Shown here in pieces: positions 1 through 5,675 of a DNA stretch of 7,000 nt. This DNA comes from Methylorubrum extorquens (lineage in GTDB: Bacteria > Pseudomonadota > Alphaproteobacteria > Rhizobiales > Beijerinckiaceae). The stretch spans positions 1-7,000 of the forward strand of contig JAEUAC010000193.1 in NCBI GenBank assembly GCA_019695455.1, read 5' to 3'. The position numbers and the translations under genes are program-made. Position 1 is the first letter of the stretch, and every line of letters starts with the position of its first letter. The notes below the pieces were generated by a model, which saw only the letters and a program-made list of their open reading frames with translations, ran no database searches and was not told the DNA's origin.

Positions 1-2
1 GG

Positions 3-341
3 TCGGGCGCCACGCTCGACGCGACGCTGGTGCTCGATCGCGACCGCGACCGGGCCCCGGTCCTCAGGGACGTCGCGACGCTCTCGTCCGGGCGCAGCGG
101 CGTCGCCGTGACGCTGCGGACGACGGAGCCCGGTCTCCAGGTCTACGACGCGTCGAAGGTCGATCTCGCGACCGCGGGTCGCGGCGGTCAGGTCCTGCGC
201 CCCTTCTGCGGGCTGGCGCTCGAGGCGCAGCGCTTCCCGGACGGGCCGAACCGGCCGCACTTCCCGCCCTGCATCCTGCGGCCGGGGACCCCGTCGCGGC
301 AGGAGACGGAACTCGTCTTCGAACGGATCGCAGTCTCCTGA
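3..341 (+). CDS. galM: Aldose 1-epimerase (galactose mutarotase), C-terminal part
   Basis: This is the 3' end of a gene that begins left of the window; the open frame runs from the first whole codon (position 3) to TGA at 339-341, giving 112 residues. Aldose 1-epimerases interconvert the alpha and beta anomers of hexoses in the cytoplasm. The family's C-terminal signature is clear: TTEPGLQVY (the conserved strand before the final loop), then GLALEAQRFPDGPN followed by PHFPPCILRPG. The Glu of LALEAQ (codon 222-224) aligns with the catalytic base of characterised GalM proteins; the catalytic His lies outside the window. The usual tail, in which the ILRPG stretch is followed by a short final strand (here ETELVFERI), is present, so the C-terminus is complete. 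Internal GTG or ATG codons are not believable starts because the homologous fold begins far upstream. The family is secure; the exact sugar cannot be told. Confidence 0.9.
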   Translation, partial: SGATLDATLVLDRDRDRAPVLRDVATLSSGRSGVAVTLRTTEPGLQVYDASKVDLATAGRGGQVLRPFCGLALEAQRFPDGPNRPHFPPCILRPGTPSRQETELVFERIAVS

Positions 342-469
342 GACGGGCAATCCCGCAACGCGACAGGCTGTGACATCGACCGGTAACAATTCGTGAACCA
401 TTGCGGCGCGTCGACGTTGTGCAAGCAGACGAGTGGCGTTTCCTCAAGGTCCCCGGACGGGAGTCGGCC

Positions 470-679
470 ATGGCCGTCATGGATGCCCAAGCCCTGAACA
501 CCGACGCGGAAGGCCTCGCCTTCCTGGCGGACGTGCTCGGCACGCAGTCCGCCTCCGCCGAGCGTCGCTTCCCCGTCGAGGCCTGGAACCCGGCGCTCCG
601 CGTGACGGACCGGTTCCGCTTCTCCACGACGCCCCCGAAGGCCGTCGCGGCCGACCTCGTCCCCGAACACGCCGATTAG
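470..679 (+). CDS. Small hypothetical protein, 69 residues
   Basis: I do not recognise this protein. The ATG at 470 is preceded by a good Shine-Dalgarno, GGGAG at 459-463, with a 6-base gap. From 470 onward about nine in ten codons end in G or C, as in the neighbouring genes. The in-frame extension back to a TTG at 401 has several A/T-ending codons and no ribosome-binding site, so I reject it. The product is soluble-looking, with no signal peptide, membrane segment or cysteine. It begins MAVMDAQALNTDAEG, has a short helical stretch GLAFLADVLG, and a proline- and arginine-containing second half ending in LVPEHAD. It follows galM by 128 bases on the same strand and converges on aapM. The opposite strand is also open here, so the call rests on the start signal and codon bias. 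It may be a real lineage-restricted small gene. Confidence 0.55.
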   Translation: MAVMDAQALNTDAEGLAFLADVLGTQSASAERRFPVEAWNPALRVTDRFRFSTTPPKAVAADLVPEHAD

Positions 680-685
680 GCGGCG

Positions 686-700
686 TCCGGCGAGCCCGGA
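686..700. terminator. Short hairpin between convergent genes, possible weak bidirectional terminator
   Basis: TCCGG (686-690) and CCGGA (696-700) form a perfect 5-bp stem with a 5-base loop. The stem fills the 21-base gap between the stop of the small plus-strand ORF (ends 679) and the stop of aapM (701). A second competing pairing, CCCGG (695-699) with CCGGG (709-713), overlaps the aapM stop. Neither arm is followed by a T-run on either strand, so classical intrinsic termination is not shown; the position is the main argument. Confidence 0.25.
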
Positions 701-1849
701 TCAGCGTCCCGGGAGCGCCGTGCGGGCCTCGATGCGGCGCGACCAGCGCGACAGGCCGAAGCACGCGATCCAATAGATCGACCCGGCGAAGGCGTAGGCT
801 TCCCACGTCTTGCCGACCCAGGCCGGATCGGCGAGCGCGGCCTGGGCGATTCCGAGCAGGTCGAAGATCGACACGATCAGGACGAGCGAGGTGTTCTTCA
901 CCAGCGCGATGAACTCGTTGGTGAGCGCGGGCAGGCTGACGCGCAGCGCCTGCGGCAGGACGACGAGCCCCGTCGTGCGCCAGTAGCCCAGCCCGAGCGC
1001 CGCCGCCGCCTCGCGCTGGCCCGGCGGCAGCGCCTGCAGGCCGCCCCGCACCGCCTCCGCCATGTAGGCCGCGATGCAGAGGCCGAGCCCGACGACCGCG
1101 CGGGCGAGCCGGTCGATCCCGGCGCCGTTCGGCAGGATCAGGGGCAGCAGCAGCGAGGCCAGGAAGATCACGGCGATGATCGGCACGCCGCGCCAGAACT
1201 CGATGACGATGGTGCAGATGAGCCGGATGATCGGCAGGCGCGAGGCGCGCCCGAGCGCCAGGACGATGCCGAGCGGCACCGCGATCAGGGCCGCGTAGAC
1301 GGACAGGAACACGGTCAGCATCAGGCCGCCCCAGTCCCGCGTCTCGACCACCCGCAGGCCGAACCCGCCGTAGAGGAGCCAGACGCCGAGCGGCGGGAGG
1401 CACAGGACCGCGAGCGCGACCACGATGCGCTTGCGGGGGAACGGCGGCGTCGCGAACAGGAGCAGCGCGCTCGCCACGAGGCCGAGGCCGGCGAGATCCA
1501 CCCGCCAGCGCTGGTCGCCCGGGTAGAAGCCGTACATGAACTGGCCGAACCGGGCCCTCACGAACACCCAGCACGCCCCCGTCCCCGTGCAATCCTCCCG
1601 CGTCGTGCCGCGGAAGGTCGCGTCGAGGAGCAGCCAGCGCACGAGCGGCACGGCCGCCCAGAGAAGGAGGCCCGCGACGAGGATCGTGATCGCCGCGTCG
1701 AGCGGCGTGCCGAACAGCGCCCGGGCGAGGGCGCGCGACCGGCGGGCGGGACGGGGACCCGCCCCGAGGATCGTGAGCCGGCCGTCGGACGCGATCTCGG
1801 CGCTCGCGGCACCGAGGGGCACGAGCCCCGCGCTCGCCTCGCCCCTCAT
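701..1849 (-). CDS. aapM: General L-amino-acid ABC transporter permease, AapM type
   Basis: This 382-residue inner-membrane protein is one half of the channel of a polar/general amino-acid importer (HisM/GlnP family, Aap/Bzt branch). It has a cytoplasmic N-terminus, a first hydrophobic segment at about 50-70, a long insert at about 75-120 typical of the AapM branch, further segments at about 120-160, and the permease core from about 175 to 370. The EAA loop that contacts the ATPase is at about 265-305, reading AEAVRGGLQALPPGQREAA and then PQALRVSLPALTNEF, followed by LVKNTSL. The length is normal for AapM, and no frameshift or lost motif is seen. Its ATG overlaps the aapQ stop as ATGA (1846-1849) without a strong Shine-Dalgarno of its own, so it is probably translationally coupled to aapQ. 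No aapP ATPase gene follows: the next minus-strand sequence lies under convergent plus-strand genes. Assigning it to Aap rather than a close paralogue is inference from length and sequence style. Confidence 0.88.
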   Translation of the reverse strand: MRGEASAGLVPLGAASAEIASDGRLTILGAGPRPARRSRALARALFGTPLDAAITILVAGLLLWAAVPLVRWLLLDATFRGTTREDCTGTGACWVFVRARFGQFMYGFYPGDQRWRVDLAGLGLVASALLLFATPPFPRKRIVVALAVLCLPPLGVWLLYGGFGLRVVETRDWGGLMLTVFLSVYAALIAVPLGIVLALGRASRLPIIRLICTIVIEFWRGVPIIAVIFLASLLLPLILPNGAGIDRLARAVVGLGLCIAAYMAEAVRGGLQALPPGQREAAAALGLGYWRTTGLVVLPQALRVSLPALTNEFIALVKNTSLVLIVSIFDLLGIAQAALADPAWVGKTWEAYAFAGSIYWIACFGLSRWSRRIEARTALPGR

Positions 1850-3006
1850 CGCGTCACCAGCGCGATGCGCGCGTTGTACCAGTTCATGAAGGCCGAGACC
1901 GCGAGCGAGATCGCGAGGTAGAGGGCGAGCGTGATCGCGATGATCTCGATCGCCTGCCCCGTGTTGTTCAGCGCCGACCCCATGAACAGGCTGACGACGT
2001 CCGGATAGGCGATGGCCGCGCCGAAGGACGAGTTCTTGATCACGTTCAGGTACTGGCTCGTCATCGGCGGCACCATGACGCGCAGCGCCTGCGGGATGGT
2101 GACGAGCCGCATGATCTGGTTCGGCCGCAGCCCGACCGCCTTGGCGGCCTCGATCTGCCCCGAGGGCACGGCCAGGATGCCGGCCCGCACGATCTCGGCG
2201 ATGAAGCCGGCCGTGTAGGTCGACAGCGCCGCGAACAGGGCCACGAATTCCGGCACGAGCACGAAGCCGCCCCGGTAGTTGAAGCCGCGCAGGGCCGGCA
2301 CGTCCCAGGCCGTCGTGAGCGTGGCGGCGAGCGCGGCCAGGAGCGGCAGCACGACCACGAGGCCGACGCCGATCCGCCAGACCGGGAGGGCCCGCCCCGT
2401 GGCCGCCTGCCGGCGCCGGCTCCGGCGGACCACGAGGAGCTGCAGGGCGATCCCGGCCGCCAGCACGAGCGCGACGAGCCCGAAGCCGGCCGTGTCGTTC
2501 GGCAGCGGCACCGTCAGGCCGCGATTGTTCAGGAAGGCGATGCCGAACAGGCCGATCGACGCCCGCGGCGCCGGCAGCGAGGCGACCACGCCGAAATACC
2601 AGATGAGGACGAAGAAGAGCAGCGGGATGTTGCGGACGAACTCGACGTAGCTGCCGGCGAGGCCCGCGAGCAGCGGGTTCCGCGACAGCCGGGCCACGCC
2701 CACGAGGAAGCCGAGCACCGTCGCGGCCACGATCGAGACCGCCGAGACGAGGAGCGTGTTCACGATCCCGACCCAGAGGAGCCCGAGGATCGAGGAGCCG
2801 GCCGTGTAGCCCGTCAGCTGGAACGGGACGTCGATCCCGGCCTGACGCCAGAGGAAGTCGAAGCCGGACGCGATGCCGGCCTTGACCATGTTCTCCGACG
2901 CGTTGCGGATGAAGTAGACGAGGAGCGCCACGAGCGAGATCGCGACGGCGGCCTGCGCGAGGGCGTCGCGGACGCGCCGGTCGCGCAGGAGGGCTGCGAT
3001 CGTCAT
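1846..3006 (-). CDS. aapQ: General L-amino-acid ABC transporter permease, AapQ type
   Basis: This inner-membrane protein is the partner permease of AapM. From the ATG at 3006 it has 386 residues. It shows an N-terminal RDRRVRDALAQ stretch before the first membrane segment, then IASGFDFL and the signature VGIVNTLLVS, VGVARLSRN and EFVRNIPLL at about 80-130. A NNRGL loop and a central hydrophilic insert (RRSRRRQAATG) follow. The EAA loop is at about 271-310: AEIVRAGILAVPSGQIEAA, then PQALRVMVPPMTSQY and KNSSF. The C-terminus MNWYNARIALVTR is typical of AapQ. The frame is open back to TTG 3102, passing GTG 3075. That extension is proline- and glycine-rich, has more A/T-ending codons (about 7 of 32) than the gene body, and lacks a clear ribosome-binding site. 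Homologues as I remember them begin near RDRRVR, so I prefer 3006; 3102 is not excluded and would lie 6 bases from the upstream stop. Confidence 0.88.
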   Translation of the reverse strand: MTIAALLRDRRVRDALAQAAVAISLVALLVYFIRNASENMVKAGIASGFDFLWRQAGIDVPFQLTGYTAGSSILGLLWVGIVNTLLVSAVSIVAATVLGFLVGVARLSRNPLLAGLAGSYVEFVRNIPLLFFVLIWYFGVVASLPAPRASIGLFGIAFLNNRGLTVPLPNDTAGFGLVALVLAAGIALQLLVVRRSRRRQAATGRALPVWRIGVGLVVVLPLLAALAATLTTAWDVPALRGFNYRGGFVLVPEFVALFAALSTYTAGFIAEIVRAGILAVPSGQIEAAKAVGLRPNQIMRLVTIPQALRVMVPPMTSQYLNVIKNSSFGAAIAYPDVVSLFMGSALNNTGQAIEIIAITLALYLAISLAVSAFMNWYNARIALVTR

Positions 3007-3108
3007 GCGGCCCGACGCTGGGGCGGAAGGGGCCACGGGGCCAAGGCTGTCGTCTCCGGAAGGCGGGCGCGGCACGTTAGGACGCCCGCCCGGCTTCGCC
3101 AAGCGCGT

Positions 3109-5085
3109 TCAGGCCGCGCGGAGCCCGCTCGCGCGCCGGCCGGTCCGCGAGGCGAGATAGGCCTCGAACTCCGCGGCCGGCAGCGGCCGCGAGAAGAGGT
3201 AGCCCTGGGCCTCGCGGCATCCGGCCTTCCGGATGAAGGCCAGGTGCTCCTCGGTCTCGACGCCCTCCGCCACCGTGTCGATGCCGAGCCGCTGCGCGAG
3301 CGCGCAGATCGTCTCCACGATGGCGGCGCTGCGGGGGCCGTGCTGCCCGTCGCGGACGAAGACCTGGTCGATCTTGATCTTGTCGACCGCGAAGGTGTTC
3401 AAGTAGCCGAGCGACGTGTAGCCGGTGCCGAAATCGTCCAGCGCGATGCGGACGCCGAGCCGGCGCAGGGCCTCGAGCTGCCCCACGATGTCGTGCTCCT
3501 CCTTGAGGAGGATGCCCTCCGTCACCTCGAGCTCCAGCCGCGACGGGCTGAGGCCGCTCGCCATGAGCGCCGTGACGACGCGGGCGACCAGCATGCCGCT
3601 CTCGAACTGGCGGGCCGAGAGGTTGACCGCCACCCGGTGGCTCTCGGGCCAGGACGCGGCCCGCAGGCAGGCCTGCCGCAGCATCCAGGTGCCGAACTCC
3701 TCGATCAGGCCGATCTCCTCGGCGACCGGCACGAAGACCGCCGGCGAGACGAGGCCCCGCACAGGATGGCGCCAGCGGATCAGCGCCTCGCTGCTCACCA
3801 CCTCGCGGCTGGCCGCGTCCACGATCGGCTGCAGGTGCATCTCCAGCTCGCCGCGCGCCATCGCGCCCTGCAGATCCTCCTCGAGGTCGCGGCGCTCGCT
3901 GGCACGTGCCACCATGGTGGCGTCGTAGGCGCGATGGCAGCCGCGGCCGACCCCCTTCGCGGCGTAGAGCGCGAGGTCGGCGCAGCGCAGGAGATCGGTC
4001 CCGTCGGTCTCGTCGGCCCGCGCCACGGCGGATCCGATGCTGCCGCCGACCAGGATCGGCCGTCCGTCGACGAGGACGGGCGCCGCCATGGCGGCCCGCA
4101 TGGCACGCGCCACCTCCTCGCAGCGCGCCTCGATGTCCTGGCCCTCGACGATGGCCGCGAACTCGTCCCCGCCGAGCCGCGCGATCATGGTCCCGTCGCG
4201 CGAGATCCCGGCGAACCGGCGTCCGAGCGCCACGAGAAGCGCATCGCCGGTCGCATGGCCCATCGTGTCGTTGATGGCCTTGAACATGTCGAGGTCGAGC
4301 AGGAGCACGGCGCGGTCCCGCCGGTGCGCCGCCTTCTCGAGGAGCTTCAGGCGCTCGGCGAAGACCCGGCGGTTGGCGAGGCCGGTCAGCGGATCCCGGT
4401 CCGCCAGGCGGGCGAGGCTCGCGCTCCGGCGCAGCAGCAGCACGGCGTGCAGCAATCCGATCAGCAGGAGGCAGCCCAGCAGGCCGCAGAGCGTCGCGAT
4501 GCTGTCCTGGAAGGCGCCCTGCTCCCGGCGCAGCCGGTCGCCGCCCTCGACGTTGGCGACGGACAGCATCTGCAGGAAGGGCACGTTCGTGCCTTCGAAG
4601 ACCGCCCGGTAGCGTCCCGCCTCCGCCCCCGTCAGGGTCGCGACGTCGCCGTCGAGCCTCAGGCTCTCGGCCGTCATGGTGGCGAGCACCTTCGTCCCGT
4701 CCGCCCGGAGCACCTCGAGATCCTGGCCCTCCCCCTCGCGCAGGACGGAGAGCTGGTTCTGCAGGATGGAGGTGCGCAATGCGATCGTCTCGCGCCCCGC
4801 CTCGTCCGGCGCCCTCTCGAAATCCGCGAGCGAGAGCTGGAGGCGCATGGAGGCCGAGACGGCCTGGTTGATGTCGAAGACGGCGCTGTAGCGGGACGTG
4901 ACGAGCAGGGAATCCTGATGGTGCAGGATCGACAGCGTGCAGGCGATCACGCCCAGGGCGACGGCCATCGTGAGCACCGTCATCCCGCGGTCGGGACGCG
5001 CGAGGCGAAGGCTCCCGGCGAGCTTCTGGACGAACGTCACGAACCGGGCCCGGCCTAGTGGACGTCGATCCGGCGCACCTGCCAC
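3109..5085 (-). CDS. Membrane-anchored GGDEF-EAL cyclic-di-GMP synthase/phosphodiesterase
   Basis: The 658-residue product should make and/or degrade c-di-GMP at the inner membrane. Segments in order are: first membrane helix at about 36-55; a predicted periplasmic sensor region of about 140 residues (57-195) that I cannot assign to a family; second helix at about 197-218; GGDEF domain at about 228-390; EAL domain at about 400-645. The GGDEF active site is intact at 305-309 (ARLGGDEF), with DRDPLTGLANRR at its start. The usual RxxD inhibitory site reads RDGT and is lost. The EAL domain keeps its catalytic set: SEALIRW (E433), VNLS, LEVTE, DDFGTGYTSL (D550, D551), KID (K571), EGVET and QGYLFSRP. 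Both activities are therefore chemically possible. The GTG at 5085 overlaps the upstream gene by 31 bases, and a GTG at 5040 would remove the overlap and give 643 residues. Neither has a convincing Shine-Dalgarno, so the start is open. Confidence 0.92.
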   Translation of the reverse strand: MAGAPDRRPLGRARFVTFVQKLAGSLRLARPDRGMTVLTMAVALGVIACTLSILHHQDSLLVTSRYSAVFDINQAVSASMRLQLSLADFERAPDEAGRETIALRTSILQNQLSVLREGEGQDLEVLRADGTKVLATMTAESLRLDGDVATLTGAEAGRYRAVFEGTNVPFLQMLSVANVEGGDRLRREQGAFQDSIATLCGLLGCLLLIGLLHAVLLLRRSASLARLADRDPLTGLANRRVFAERLKLLEKAAHRRDRAVLLLDLDMFKAINDTMGHATGDALLVALGRRFAGISRDGTMIARLGGDEFAAIVEGQDIEARCEEVARAMRAAMAAPVLVDGRPILVGGSIGSAVARADETDGTDLLRCADLALYAAKGVGRGCHRAYDATMVARASERRDLEEDLQGAMARGELEMHLQPIVDAASREVVSSEALIRWRHPVRGLVSPAVFVPVAEEIGLIEEFGTWMLRQACLRAASWPESHRVAVNLSARQFESGMLVARVVTALMASGLSPSRLELEVTEGILLKEEHDIVGQLEALRRLGVRIALDDFGTGYTSLGYLNTFAVDKIKIDQVFVRDGQHGPRSAAIVETICALAQRLGIDTVAEGVETEEHLAFIRKAGCREAQGYLFSRPLPAAEFEAYLASRTGRRASGLRAA

Positions 5086-5579
5086 ACCGACCGGGCGAAC
5101 ATGGCATGGTGCCGGGCCTGAGGCAGGTCGTCGAAGGGATAGACCACGAACAGGGGCCCCTTGTCGGAGACCGGCATGGGGAGCCCGTTGCGCCGGGTCG
5201 CGAGGATGGGGCGGAGCTCGGCGAGGTCGGCAATCGGGATGTCGGCCGCGTAGTCGTTCAGCGCCTCGACGCGGAGCGCCGTGCCGCGCGCTCCGACGAG
5301 CTCGGTCAGGCGGTCGAGCCGGATGCCGTCGAACCGGCTCGCATCCGCGTACCAGGGCGTCCGCGTCGTGAAGCCGACCGTGCCGAGCGCCTCGATCGCG
5401 CTCAGCGTGAGCCGGCGCGGCGCCTCGGGCGCGACCAGCCCGCCGATGGTGAGGATCACCGGCTGATCCGTCGGGGCCGCCCAGGCGGCCGACGGGCCCG
5501 CCGTACAGGCGGCGGCGCCCAGACCGGCCAGGACGTGCCGGCGCGAGGGGGATCCCTTGCTGTCCGATCTCAGCGACAC
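5055..5579 (-). CDS. Tat-exported protein with molybdopterin-oxidoreductase-like (SUOX-type) fold
   Basis: This 174-residue protein has a twin-arginine signal: SRRHVLAGLGAAA (R13, R14) and a signal-peptidase site after AWA at about 34, so the mature part (about 140 residues) is periplasmic. It resembles short stand-alone members of the oxidoreductase molybdopterin-binding family: ILTIGGLV at the start, TRTPWY and FDGIRLDRLTEL in the middle, then LRVEALNDYAADIP, GLPMPVSDKGPLFVVYPFD and a C-terminal VWQVRRIDV. Sulfite-oxidase-type enzymes bind molybdenum through a conserved Cys. Here the only Cys (C25) is in the signal peptide, and the likely Mo-ligand region reads GFTTRTPW, so catalysis is doubtful and a ligand-binding or structural role fits better. 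The GTG at 5579 has a strong AGGAGG 8 bases upstream. It overlaps the GGDEF-EAL gene, which suggests that the two form a functional pair. The family call comes from recalled sequence style. Confidence 0.7.
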   Translation of the reverse strand: MSLRSDSKGSPSRRHVLAGLGAAACTAGPSAAWAAPTDQPVILTIGGLVAPEAPRRLTLSAIEALGTVGFTTRTPWYADASRFDGIRLDRLTELVGARGTALRVEALNDYAADIPIADLAELRPILATRRNGLPMPVSDKGPLFVVYPFDDLPQARHHAMFARSVWQVRRIDVH

Positions 5580-5607
5580 CTGGGCTCCCTCCTCGCGAGA
5601 GCCCAGG
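5579..5607 (-). promoter_or_regulatory. Perfect 9-bp hairpin with the Shine-Dalgarno in its loop
   Basis: CCTGGGCTC (5579-5587) and GAGCCCAGG (5599-5607) are perfect inverted repeats with an 11-base spacer. Read on the minus strand, the loop is TCGCGAGGAGG, so the ribosome-binding sequence AGGAGG is exposed in the loop. The last stem base is the G of the GTG start codon of the exported protein gene. An RNA hairpin here would partly hide the start codon while displaying the Shine-Dalgarno. No T-run follows, so a pure terminator is less likely. A translational control element, or a processing or stability hairpin after aapJ, is plausible. The repeat is directly visible; its function is inferred. 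Confidence 0.5.
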
Positions 5608-5619
5608 TTCTAGGTCAAC

Positions 5620-5642
5620 AATCGTATCGATTCGCTAAATCG
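5620..5642. promoter_or_regulatory. AT-rich block with three alternating 5-bp half-sites, candidate operator or promoter
   Basis: AATCG (5620-5624), CGATT (5628-5632) and AATCG (5638-5642) alternate in orientation, making two overlapping inverted repeats with spacers of 3 and 5 bases. The block is clearly AT-richer than its surroundings. It lies upstream of the exported protein and GGDEF-EAL genes. On the minus strand TACGAT (5626-5621) could serve as a -10 element, but the best upstream match (TTCGTC, 19-base spacer) is poor. A separate promoter for the two signalling genes is possible but not shown. Confidence 0.3.
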
Positions 5643-5663
5643 TGCGACGAACTGCAACGCACG
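5641..5663 (-). terminator. Hairpin just after the aapJ stop, possible weak terminator
   Basis: CGTGCG (5641-5646) and CGCACG (5658-5663) form a perfect 6-bp stem with an 11-base loop. On the minus strand it begins 13 bases after the aapJ stop and is followed by ATTTAG, a very short T-rich tail. It could cause partial termination, which would let aapJ be expressed above the downstream genes, as is common for binding-protein genes. The stem is short and the T-tract weak. Confidence 0.3.
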
Positions 5664-5675
5664 GGCGCAGCGATC

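Noticed and set aside
333..344. GTCTC-CT-GAGAC inverted repeat at the galM stop codon
   Set aside because: A 2-base loop cannot form a stable hairpin and no T-run follows, so it is not a terminator.
383..397. GTAA-N7-TGAA, resembling a CtrA site (TTAA-N7-TTAA) upstream of the small ORF
   Set aside because: Each half-site has a mismatch, and one degenerate match in an AT-richer gap is expected by chance. A genome-wide site ranking or CtrA ChIP-seq would be needed to support it.
3244..5058. A 604-codon open frame on the plus strand, antisense to the GGDEF-EAL gene
   Set aside because: The minus-strand protein has unmistakable domains throughout. The plus frame is open only because GC-rich codon bias removes stops on the opposite strand, and its translation is rich in His, Arg and Glu without any recognisable domain.
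3077..5233. A 718-codon minus-strand frame overlapping the GGDEF-EAL gene
   Set aside because: It is a frame-shifted shadow, very rich in Arg, Pro and Gly, with no motifs; the GGDEF and EAL signatures are in the other frame.
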